This document shows, in pieces, positions 1 to 6,519 of a stretch of 6,778 bases of DNA. Origin of the DNA: Planctomycetota bacterium. Its GTDB lineage: Bacteria; Planctomycetota; SZUA-567. The notes under the pieces are model-generated. The model had not been told where the DNA came from. It ran no database searches and was given only the letters and a program-made list of their open reading frames with translations. The DNA is taken from NCBI GenBank assembly GCA_020860865.1, contig JAJBTL010000397.1:1-6778 (forward strand). Direction: 5' to 3'. Within the stretch, counting starts at the first letter, position 1. Each line of letters begins with the position of its first letter. The position numbers were made by a program, and so were the translations under genes.

Positions 1-1613
1 TCGCCTACCTGGTCTATGGCCGCTGGCTGGCGAAGAAGTGGGGCGTCCAGCCGGACAACCCGACTCCGGCCCACACCATGACGGACGGCATCGCCTACGT
101 CTCGGCCAGGCGGTCCGTCCTGTTCGGACACCAGTTCGCCTCCATCGCCGGCGCCGGTCCGATTAACGGGCCGATCATCGCCGCCATGTTCGGCTGGGTG
201 CCGGTCCTACTCTGGATAATCTTCGGCGGCATCTTCTTCGGCGCTGTCCAGGACTTCGCCGCCATGTTCGCCTCGGTGAAGAACAAGGGCAAAACCATCG
301 GGTACATTATTGACCTCTATATCGGGAAAACCGGGAAGACGCTGTTTCTCCTCTTTACCTGGCTCTTCTCCATCCTCGTCGTCGCCGCTTTCGCCGACAT
401 CGTCGCCGTCACCTGGAACGGCTTCGCGGCCGACGGCAGCCACATCGCCGCCAACGCCTCCGTCGCCACCACCTCCCTCCTCTTCATCGTCGCGGCGGTC
501 GGGCTCGGCTTTTATTTAAAAAACCGGAATCCGGGCGCCGGGCTGTCCGCCGTCGTCGCCATCGCCCTCCTCGTCGTCTGCCTCGTCCTCGGACTGAATT
601 TTCCCGTCTACGTGACAAAATCGGCCTGGCTCTACTTTGTCTTCATATACATCTTTATCGCCTCGGTCACGCCGGTCTGGGCCCTCCTCCAGCCGCGTGA
701 CTACCTGAACTCGTTCCTCCTCATTATCATGATCGCCGCCGCCTTTATTGGCGTTGTCGTGTCGAATCCGGAGATGAACATCACCCCGTTCGCCGGGTTC
801 GAAGTGAACGGGCAGTACCTCTTCCCCATCCTCTTCGTTACCGTCGCCTGCGGCGCCGTGTCCGGATTCCACGCGTTGGTGTCGTCCGGGACCAGTTCCA
901 AGCAGATTGACAACGAAAGCGACATGCTGCCGATTTCCTTCGGCGGCATGCTGGTGGAATGCCTCCTCGGCGTCCTCGCCCTGGTGGCGGTCGGCTCGGT
1001 CGCTGTCGGCGGCACCATGCCGACCGGTTCGCCACCGGTCATTTTCGCCCAGGCCGTGGCCGGGTTCCTGTCCGTCCTCGGACTGCCGACCGACCTTGTC
1101 TACACCGTCATCACCCTGGCGGTGTCGGCGTTCGCCCTGACAAGCCTCGACTCGGTGGCCCGTATCGGCCGGCTGGCCTTTCAGGAACTGTTCCTCGCCT
1201 CGGCCGGTGACCGGCAGGGCGTCGTGTCCGGCTTTTTAACAAACCGGTACGTCGCCACCTTCTTTACCCTCCTGGTCGGGTACCTGCTGGCGCTCCGGGG
1301 CTACGCGGACATCTGGCCGCTGTTCGGTTCGGCCAACCAGCTTCTCGCCGCCCTTTCCCTCATCGCCTGCGCGGTGTTCCTCAAGCGCACCAACCGGGAA
1401 GGCTGGATGCTCTATTTTCCGATGATCGCCATGCTTGTCGTCACCTTTACCGCCCTTGCCTTCACCATTATCGGTCTTATCGGCAAGATGGATGCCGGAG
1501 TGTTCCGCTACGGGTCGGACGGGCTCCAGCTTGTTTTTGCCGTGCTCCTTCTCGGTCTCGGGCTTATCGTGGCGACGAAGTGCCTGAAAAAGTTGCAGGA
1601 GGCGAAAGCGTAA
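1..1613 (+). CDS. cstA: CstA-family carbon starvation / peptide-pyruvate transporter (5' end cut by window)
   Basis: This is an inner-membrane transporter of the carbon starvation CstA family; studied members take up peptides or pyruvate. The reading frame is already open at base 3, and the first visible residues (AYLVYGRWLAKKWGV) are typical of the region before the first ATG at 78, so the real start lies outside the window and 78 should not be used. About 536 residues are visible. Family hallmarks are FGHQFASIAGAGP followed by GPIIAA (about 132-183), GAVQDF (about 241), PRDYLNSF (about 693-716), ACGAVSGFHALVSSGT (about 846-893) and WPLFGSANQLLAALSL (about 1315-1362). Roughly a dozen or more hydrophobic segments run through the protein. 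Its length suits the shorter branch of the family rather than the roughly 700-residue E. coli form. It ends in TAA and is followed by its own terminator. The family call is secure; the substrate cannot be read from the sequence. Confidence 0.95.
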   Translation, partial: AYLVYGRWLAKKWGVQPDNPTPAHTMTDGIAYVSARRSVLFGHQFASIAGAGPINGPIIAAMFGWVPVLLWIIFGGIFFGAVQDFAAMFASVKNKGKTIGYIIDLYIGKTGKTLFLLFTWLFSILVVAAFADIVAVTWNGFAADGSHIAANASVATTSLLFIVAAVGLGFYLKNRNPGAGLSAVVAIALLVVCLVLGLNFPVYVTKSAWLYFVFIYIFIASVTPVWALLQPRDYLNSFLLIIMIAAAFIGVVVSNPEMNITPFAGFEVNGQYLFPILFVTVACGAVSGFHALVSSGTSSKQIDNESDMLPISFGGMLVECLLGVLALVAVGSVAVGGTMPTGSPPVIFAQAVAGFLSVLGLPTDLVYTVITLAVSAFALTSLDSVARIGRLAFQELFLASAGDRQGVVSGFLTNRYVATFFTLLVGYLLALRGYADIWPLFGSANQLLAALSLIACAVFLKRTNREGWMLYFPMIAMLVVTFTALAFTIIGLIGKMDAGVFRYGSDGLQLVFAVLLLGLGLIVATKCLKKLQEAKA

Positions 1614-1640
1614 TTCCAGAGAGATAGTACATGGTCCCGC

Positions 1641-1674
1641 TAGCCGCCGCTCCAGCGTTGGAGCGGCGGTTTTT
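1641..1674 (+). terminator. Intrinsic terminator of the cstA-like gene
   Basis: CCGCCGCTCCA (1644-1654) pairs perfectly with TGGAGCGGCGG (1659-1669) around a four-base GCGT loop, and five T residues (1670-1674) follow at once. An eleven-base GC-rich stem plus a T-tract is a textbook Rho-independent terminator. It lies 28 bases after the cstA stop and separates that gene from the envelope genes downstream. Confidence 0.93.
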
Positions 1675-1852
1675 CATGACACCGGCGCCAGTGATTTTCA
1701 CTTCTTTGGGTCGGGTCTTTTCTTCGGGTTAACTTATCCGGATACTTGACCGGGTATTTTCCCTGCGTCCGGACTCCGGCTTTGGCCGATAGAAAGGTAT
1801 CGGCTCTTTCCCCGGCGGAAAGGGCGGTCCGTGATTTTTCGGAGACATTCTT
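1675..1852 (+). other. Leader region upstream of the first BamD-like gene
   Basis: No coding sequence is supported here. It must hold the promoter of the next gene, because a terminator closes the previous one, but no strong -35/-10 pair is visible; TTGGGT (1706) with TTAACT (1729) at 17 bases is only a weak candidate. Three short perfect inverted repeats occur: AGTGA/TCACT with a TTT loop (1690-1702), GCCGATA/TATCGGC with a GAAAGG loop (1785-1804), and CTTTCC/GGAAAG with a CCGGC loop (1806-1822). The last two sit back to back just before the ribosome binding site. Confidence 0.5.
1785..1822 (+). promoter_or_regulatory. Two adjacent hairpins in the 5' leader
   Basis: A seven-base stem (1785-1791 with 1798-1804) is followed after one base by a six-base stem (1806-1811 with 1817-1822). 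The Shine-Dalgarno GGAG of the next gene starts 18 bases later. They could shape translation initiation or be processing or attenuation structures. No known riboswitch is recognised and the role is unknown. Confidence 0.3.
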
Positions 1853-3388
1853 TTGCGATTGACCAGACTGATTACTCCCCGGCGGCTGTTGGCCGGTCTC
1901 TTTTTCCTTGCAACCGTTCCGGCCTCGGCCGGGCAACCGGCGCCGTTGCCGCCGCCACCGGAACTTCTGGACGGGAACGGCTACGCCATCGACCAGTACG
2001 GCCAGCCCGTCGCGCCCGCCTACCAGCAACCGGTGACGACGGCAGCGGTGGCGGCCGGGGCCGGGCAACGCGGCTTTATCGTCTCGCCGCCGTCCGCCAC
2101 CATGCCGGACGACTATTTCGACCTGCCCCTGGTGCAGGAAGGCATTCCGGGCGTGGTCCTTCCGGAGATGGACGAGAATTTTGTCGACCCGGGCCTGTCC
2201 GAGAGCCGTCGGCCCCGGGCCGGTCTGGCCGGACGCCAACTGGAGCCGTTTTTCGACTATGCGAAGACGTTTGAAAAAGACGCCCTCGCCGCTCGGACAT
2301 TCAACGACGAAAACACCTACCGGACGAACCTCCAGAACGCCATCGACGCCTATATGGAAATCATCGCCATGGCCGACGCCGGCACCGAAGCGCGGGAAGA
2401 GGCCTGGTACGGCGTCGCCCGCTGCGAATACCGCCTCGGCAACTGGTGGCGGTCGTTCGACGCGCTTGAACGATCGTTCCCGGAACGGTTCGACCGGCGG
2501 GAAGTGGAGGGACGGATTCGCCTGGAAATGTTTATTGGCGAACGGCTCTGGCGCATCGGCTATGCCCCGGCGCCCGGGGCCACCCGGAACAACCAGACCC
2601 TGAACGGCTACCAGGCCGCCGCCCTCGTCTACGCCGCCGCCATCTTCAACCAGCCGAACAACCGGGACGCCCCCCTCGCCCTTCTCCGCCGGGGCGACGC
2701 CGCCGCCATGAACAACGACTGGCCGGAAGCGGCCAAATTCTACCGCTCCGGCATCGAATACTATCCGGAGAGCGAACCGGCGATGCAGGCGCGGTCGTCC
2801 CTCGCCGAAGCGGTCATCCGCCAGGACTGGCCGGCCGGTTTCCCGGAAGCGGCCAGGGAAGACCTGTCCACCATCATGGCGCCGGTTGAAAATGCCGAAC
2901 GGAGGCTATCTCCCGCCGCCGAGGAACGGCGCCAGCGCGCCGCAGTCCTCGCGAACGACCGGGAGGCGAGCGAGAAATTGATGCAGGCCAAGGGCTATCT
3001 CCACAGTATTAAACTCAAGAAGTCCCGAGATGCCGCCATTTTCCTCCTCCGCGATGTGGTGAGCCAGTTCCCGCCCACCATGCAGGCCCAAGAAGCGGCG
3101 GCGATTCTCCGGAACCTTGGGGAAACGCCACCCGCCACCGTCGCCGACGGCAGCCGCTATCCCCTGACCGGAATCTGGCCGGAAGAGGAATATCCCCTCG
3201 GGAACGCGGGATCGGTCCGCCTCGGTGGACAGAATACTAAAACTCTGTCTGGACAACCGGGTGTCGAAGCGCGGGAACGTTCCGCCGCGCCGACGGTGAA
3301 TTATACGCCGACGCCCGGAAGTAGTTACCATCCGTCCCTGGCGCCGCTGGACCTGAATGTTCCCGGCGTGATGCCCGGTTTCGAATAG
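1853..3388 (+). CDS. Secreted BamD-like tetratricopeptide protein
   Basis: An exported helical-repeat protein related to BamD/YfiO, the scaffold of outer-membrane protein insertion. The TTG start is chosen because GGAG at 1841-1844 lies eight bases upstream and the protein then begins with a clean signal peptide: Arg-rich residues 1-11, a hydrophobic core to about 21, and a signal peptidase I site after ASA (residue 26). There is no lipobox cysteine, unlike classical BamD. Residues 27-125 are Pro/Gly/Ala-rich and probably flexible. Helical TPR-like pairs follow at about 157-210, 255-320 and 372-421, with typical packing residues (WYGVARCEYRLGNWW, DWPEAAKFYRSGIEYYP). Residues 422-511 are again low in predicted structure. 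Several stretches match the next gene (ARCEYRLGNWWRSFDALE against ARCLFEMENYWTSYQAIE), so the two are probably paralogues. There is no convincing terminator before the next gene, so they may be co-transcribed. Its exact role is unproven; it could also be another tol-pal or periplasmic TPR scaffold. Confidence 0.85.
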   Translation: MRLTRLITPRRLLAGLFFLATVPASAGQPAPLPPPPELLDGNGYAIDQYGQPVAPAYQQPVTTAAVAAGAGQRGFIVSPPSATMPDDYFDLPLVQEGIPGVVLPEMDENFVDPGLSESRRPRAGLAGRQLEPFFDYAKTFEKDALAARTFNDENTYRTNLQNAIDAYMEIIAMADAGTEAREEAWYGVARCEYRLGNWWRSFDALERSFPERFDRREVEGRIRLEMFIGERLWRIGYAPAPGATRNNQTLNGYQAAALVYAAAIFNQPNNRDAPLALLRRGDAAAMNNDWPEAAKFYRSGIEYYPESEPAMQARSSLAEAVIRQDWPAGFPEAAREDLSTIMAPVENAERRLSPAAEERRQRAAVLANDREASEKLMQAKGYLHSIKLKKSRDAAIFLLRDVVSQFPPTMQAQEAAAILRNLGETPPATVADGSRYPLTGIWPEEEYPLGNAGSVRLGGQNTKTLSGQPGVEARERSAAPTVNYTPTPGSSYHPSLAPLDLNVPGVMPGFE

Positions 3389-3513
3389 GGACGCAGTCCG
3401 GCAATGGCCATATCCGGCCCGGTTTCCGGGAAAACTGTTGCGCCGGTACGTTCTTGACCAATAATGACACACTGCTTGCCGAATCATCATAATAGAATAG
3501 GGAGTGCGGGTGC
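3389..3513 (+). other. Spacer between the two BamD-like genes
   Basis: 125 bases without a gene. A short hairpin CCCGG-TTT-CCGGG is present around 3418-3430, but it is followed by A residues rather than T residues, so it is not an intrinsic terminator. The A/T-rich end (about 3460-3500) stands out against the GC-rich surroundings and carries the promoter candidate. Confidence 0.5.
3464..3493 (+). promoter_or_regulatory. Candidate sigma-70-type promoter for the second BamD-like gene
   Basis: ATGACA (3464-3469, five of six to TTGACA) is followed after 18 bases by CATAAT (3488-3493, five of six to TATAAT). The predicted transcription start is near 3500, directly at the GGAG ribosome binding site (3501-3504), so the leader would be extremely short. 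That is a reason for caution. The gene could also be read from the upstream gene. Confidence 0.4.
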
Positions 3514-5474
3514 ATGCGTAATACACTATCAACCGGCCGGAGGCAGCACGCCGCCGGCGCCGTGGCGGTCCTGTTTCTCGCCGCGTTCGCCGTCATCCTC
3601 CTGACCGGTTCACCGGCCCGCGCCGCCGGCGAATGGGAATGGACCGCCAAGCAGGGCTGGATTCCCGGGAACAGCTCCATTACGCCTACGAACTCGAGCA
3701 AAAATCCGAGTTCATGGAAGCGGCCCGCCAATACTTCCTCCTTGTCCAGAATTTCCCGTCCTCGGAAGAGGCCGGCGTCGGCCTGCAGCGCCTCGCCCGC
3801 TGCCTGTTCGAGATGGAAAACTACTGGACCAGCTACCAGGCGATTGAACAGGTTATCGAGACCTACCCGAATACCGGCCGCATGTCGGACCTGGTGGAAA
3901 TCGAACTCCGCATCGCCAAAAAACTCATGGTGTCGCAAACCCCCGACCTCCTGTCCGGGAACGATGCGAACATCCGGGACGCCAATATCCGCCGGGCCCT
4001 GACGATTATCGGGTCCGTCATCGAACACGACCCTTACGGCCCGGTCGCGGCCGAAGCCTACCTGGTCAAAGGGGAAGGCCACCTGTTCATCAATGAAATC
4101 CAGGCCGCCCGCGCCGCCTTCGAGACGGTCAGGGACGAATTTCCCCGTTCCGACTATGTCGAACGCGCCCGCCTCGGCATCCTGACCTGCGACTCCCTCA
4201 TGGGCCAGGCGACGCAGGCGGAACTCCAGGAGCAGATCGAGGTCGTCCGCGAGTTCGAACGGGAACGCATGGGCCGGAGCCGCGAAGAAATGGACGAGAT
4301 GGACGAAGTGGAAAATTCCATCCGCCAACTCGCCGAAGTCGAAGCGGGCAAAATGATGGACCAGGCCGAACAGTACCGCCGGATGGGCACCCGGGACGGC
4401 GTCAAGGCGTCCGAGTTCCTCTACAAGGAAATCGTCCGCCGCTATCCCGGCACGCCGCAGGCCGAGGAATCGATGGCCAGGCTCAACAACATCGTCATTC
4501 CCCGGGAAGCGAGCCGCTTGACTAAAATCGTCAAGGGCATCAACCTGAATCCGTTCTCCTACAACAAGGATCCGGAACCGCCGTGGATTGTCCCGCAGAT
4601 GGCGCCGGAGGACATGGTCATGGTCGACAGCGGCCTCGGCCCCATCATCGGCGTGCCGGAGACGGGCGATTTGCCGTCGACCAGTTACTCGGCGTCGGTG
4701 CGGCCGGCCGCCCTCCCTGAACAGAACATTTCGGTCGGGGACGATTCCGGGAACCAGAATTTCTCGCCGATTTCGGCGGCGCCGCGCGGTTCTGCCCTCG
4801 ATTACTCGAACGGCACCTCGGGACAACGGATGTACTCGAGCGCCGGCGACACTTTCCAGCCGAACCGCCCGCCGGCCCGGAACCCGATTCCGACCATCAG
4901 CGATTCCGATCTCGTCCTGCCCCCGGGCAGCATCCAGACCACCTTCGGCGCCTCCTCCGCCTTTACGCCACCGCCGCCGGCGGGCCAGTACACCCACCCG
5001 TACCAGCAGGGCGGCGTCTACGAAGGCGGCAATACCGTTTCCGGCTATAACCAGGGTTATGGCCAGCCGGGTTACGGCCAGGCGCCCTATGGCCAGCCGG
5101 CGCCAGGCTATGGCCAACCGTCGCAGTACTCCCCCGCCCCGGCCCCGGCCACCCATCCGGCGACGGGCGCTCCGAGTCTCGGCGCTCCGACCGATTACTA
5201 TGTGCCGTACTCCGACCTGGTCGGACCGGTACCGACGGCCGGCGGCGCCGCCACCGGCGGGTATTCGAACGGCGGCTACAACAACGGGTACAGCGACGGC
5301 TATAACGGCGGCTACAACGGGTACGGAGCCCCGACCCAGCCGGCGCCGATGCCGGGCGGCTACTCCGGGTACAACAGCGCGCCGCAGAATCCGGCCGCCT
5401 ACCCGCCGCCGACGCCGGCCCGGCCGCAGACAATTGCGGGTGGGGTCTGTACTTTTGGGGAAGATCTGCGATAA
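3514..5474 (+). CDS. Secreted BamD-like TPR protein with Pro/Gly/Tyr/Gln-rich tail, interrupted by a frameshift
   Basis: The ATG at 3514 has GGAG nine bases upstream and starts a strong signal peptide (hydrophobic core AVAVLFLAAFAVILL, cleavage near ARA-AGEWEW). After EWEWTAKQGWIPG (about 3625-3669) this frame turns into nonsense, while the frame one base back becomes clearly protein-like: REQLHYAYELEQKSEFMEAA and onward to 5474. One missing base inside ATTCCCGGGAAC (3661-3672) joins both parts into about 653 residues. A start at ATG 3633 would give 613 residues without a signal peptide. After the join, BamD/TPR-like helices cover roughly 3669-3872, 3990-4150 and 4340-4490, with a charged coiled stretch near 4220-4320. 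From about 4590 the protein is low-complexity and disordered: Pro/Ser-rich, then YGQP repeats, then GGYNNGY repeats. The last residues (VCTFGEDLR) are unlike the tail before them. No lipobox is present. The role in outer-membrane protein assembly is inferred from family and neighbours. The frameshift may be a sequencing error or a true lesion. Confidence 0.8.
5043..5132 (+). repeat. YGQP-type tandem repeat inside the second BamD-like gene
   Basis: Codons for Tyr-Gly-Gln-(Pro/Ala) recur at 5058, 5073, 5088 and 5109, spaced 15, 15 and 21 bases, and are preceded by a related YNQG unit at 5046. The DNA core is TAYGGCCA. Synonymous changes (TAT/TAC, CAG/CAA) show that the repeat is kept mainly at protein level. 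It encodes a flexible segment rich in Gly, Gln, Tyr and Pro. Confidence 0.75.
5256..5385 (+). repeat. Gly-Tyr-Asn-rich repeat (GGY/NGY units) in the same gene
   Basis: Units of Gly-Gly-Tyr or Asn-Gly-Tyr recur about eight times (GGYSNGGYNNGYSDGY and onward), with a Pro/Ala-rich gap before the last GGYSGYN. Tyrosines fall every three to five residues on a Gly/Asn/Ser background, the pattern of a disordered, self-associating low-complexity region. Confidence 0.7.
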
Positions 5475-5760
5475 TGCTCCGGTCCGGGATGGTGTGCCGG
5501 TATTCATCACGTTAAAGCATTTTATGAAATTCTGTGATAATCCGGGTATGGCGCTGGAAGGAGCGGTAGGGTGATTTTCCGGTGGCTTGGAAAAAGCGCC
5601 CGCGAGCGACTGGATGCGACTAACCCGGAAGTATCTCGAAAATTTTTAAAATGCTCAAAAAGTCGAAATGCCGGGCGGCAGGTCATCGGAGTGTGGCGTG
5701 ACTGTCGGCAGGACATCGGCCAGGCCGGACAGCGCTGTTCCGTTTACTCGGGGGAAAAGA
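5475..5760 (+). other. Spacer between the second BamD-like gene and lptE
   Basis: 286 bases with no convincing gene. It holds a possible extended -10 promoter (5533-5541), an A/T-rich patch (about 5637-5663) unlike the GC-rich genes, and a near-palindrome, CGGACAGC (5726-5733) with GCTGTTCCG (5734-5742), one T bulged, just before the lptE ribosome binding site. A GTG at 5571 has a good AAGGAG seven bases upstream and opens a frame that runs into lptE out of frame. Its codon use is unlike the neighbours, so I do not call it a gene. Confidence 0.5.
5533..5541 (+). promoter_or_regulatory. Possible extended -10 promoter for lptE
   Basis: TGTGATAAT matches the extended -10 form TGnTATAAT with one mismatch. 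The upstream -35 position (TTAAAG at 5512-5517, 18 bases away) is poor, which extended -10 promoters tolerate. It would give a leader of about 210 bases before lptE. A very similar TGCGATAAT lies 66 bases upstream, overlapping the preceding stop codon. Confidence 0.3.
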
Positions 5761-6288
5761 ATGCATTGCCGCAACCGTATCGTCCATGTCGCCGCCCTGG
5801 CCGTCATTCTTCTGGCCGCCCTGGTGCCAATCGGCTGCCGGTCGACGACAGCCTCCGGCCTGCCCCGGCATATCCGGACGGTCGAAGTCCATATCTTCCA
5901 AAACAAGACAATGTACAATAGTGTCGAGGCCTGGGTCACCCGGGACATTATCGACCGGATTAACGCCGACCCGGTCGTCCGCGTCACCTCCCGGAACGGC
6001 GACGCCCTCATCACCGGCGAAATCATCGCCGTCAACCGCCGCACCCTCAGGGAAACGACTGTCAACCAGCCGGGCACGGTGCTGATAACCATCGATGCCC
6101 GCTTCTCGTTCTACGACAATATCGAACGCCGGTACATTATCGAGGACATGCGGGTCCGGAGCACGGAGACCGGCATGTCGCCGGGCATCTACGAAGCGTC
6201 CAGGGACGAAACGTCCGAACAGGGCCAGCGCGGCGCGGCCAAGCAGCTTGCCGCCGAAATTGTCCGCCGCACCATCGGCATGTGGTAA
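5761..6288 (+). CDS. lptE: LptE-like LPS-assembly lipoprotein
   Basis: A 175-residue outer-membrane lipoprotein of the LptE type. LptE plugs the LptD barrel and helps place lipopolysaccharide in the outer leaflet. The ATG at 5761 is chosen because GGGGGA lies about six bases upstream and the protein then starts with a short basic N-terminus (HCRNR), a hydrophobic core (VAALAVILLAALV) and Cys26 for lipidation. An in-frame ATG at 5668 would put 31 unlikely residues in front. The lipobox PIGC is imperfect, with Pro at -3. The mature part follows the family pattern: HIRTVEVHIFQNKT (the strand 'TV-V--F-N-T'), a helix (VEAWVTRDIIDRINAD), VVRVTSRNGDALITGEI, then beta strands (VLITIDARFSFYD), and a C-terminal helix (AAKQLAAEIVRRTIGMW). 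Position after two BamD-like genes supports an envelope role. Family assignment rests on pattern memory; a divergent lipoprotein of another family is possible but less likely. Confidence 0.8.
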   Translation: MHCRNRIVHVAALAVILLAALVPIGCRSTTASGLPRHIRTVEVHIFQNKTMYNSVEAWVTRDIIDRINADPVVRVTSRNGDALITGEIIAVNRRTLRETTVNQPGTVLITIDARFSFYDNIERRYIIEDMRVRSTETGMSPGIYEASRDETSEQGQRGAAKQLAAEIVRRTIGMW

Positions 6289-6369
6289 AAGACACACCGG
6301 ATGCCACGGTCCGCCGGGCGTGGTGCGGATTCGTCGCGACCGCCGACCGGCCGGTCCTGGCATGGATAA
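6289..6369 (+). other. Spacer after lptE
   Basis: 81 bases without a gene. Two GC-rich inverted repeats are visible: CCACG/CGTGG (about 6303-6322) and the perfect twelve-base palindrome GACCGGCCGGTC (6345-6356). Neither is followed by a T-tract, so no intrinsic terminator for lptE can be called here. Confidence 0.4.
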
Positions 6370-6519
6370 GAGCATGTTATTAAAATGCGTCTCGCCGCGC
6401 CATACGTCGTCAAAATCGGCTCTCGGCATGTTTTTTGAACCTCACCGCCGGTCAAAAAACAAGCCTGCCGCCTCTTTTTCCTCGTCTGGCACGACGATAC
6501 ACAATTTAATAACACGCTC
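6370..6519. mobile_element. 150-bp palindromic MITE-like element flanked by TAA
   Basis: The left arm (6370-6441) and right arm (6450-6519) are imperfect inverted copies around an eight-base centre. Outer ends agree at 30 of the first 37 positions, including TGTTATTAAA / TTTAATAACA, and the inner ends agree through GTTTTTTGA / TCAAAAAAC, with two single-base gaps along the arms. TAA stands directly outside both ends (6367-6369 and 6520-6522), as a three-base target duplication would. Termini are GAGC...GCTC. As I recall, TNA duplications and GAG ends fit the IS1031 group of the IS5 family, so this may be a non-autonomous derivative. It encodes no transposase. The alternative is a large non-mobile RNA hairpin or a palindromic regulatory unit. 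Confidence 0.6.
6430..6460. repeat. Strong central hairpin of the palindromic element
   Basis: GTTTTTTGA-A-CC (6430-6441) pairs with GG-TCAAAAAAC (6450-6460) around an eight-base loop, with one bulged A. T residues come first and A residues last on either strand, the opposite order from an intrinsic terminator. Confidence 0.7.

Noticed and set aside
3661..3672. Programmed -1 ribosomal frameshift
   Set aside because: The frame-1 codons ATT-CCC-GGG do not form a canonical slippery heptamer, and there is no reason for a secreted scaffold to need one; a missing base is simpler.
3237..5510. Very long open frame on the minus strand (757 codons)
   Set aside because: It is antisense to the BamD-like gene, is extremely Arg-rich in places, lacks a recognisable domain or signal, and openness of opposite frames is expected in GC-rich genes with C/G third positions.
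4588..5574. Plus-strand frame overlapping the low-complexity tail (328 codons)
   Set aside because: The translation is Arg/Pro/Thr-rich nonsense typical of an out-of-frame reading. The other frame gives the organised YGQP/GGY repeats.
5571..5921. GTG-started frame with a good AAGGAG ribosome binding site before lptE
   Set aside because: Codon third positions are not biased as in the neighbours, there is no recognisable domain, and its second half overlaps lptE in the wrong frame.
6430..6460. Central hairpin as an lptE terminator
   Set aside because: The stem has T residues first and A residues last and no T-tract follows it, on either strand.
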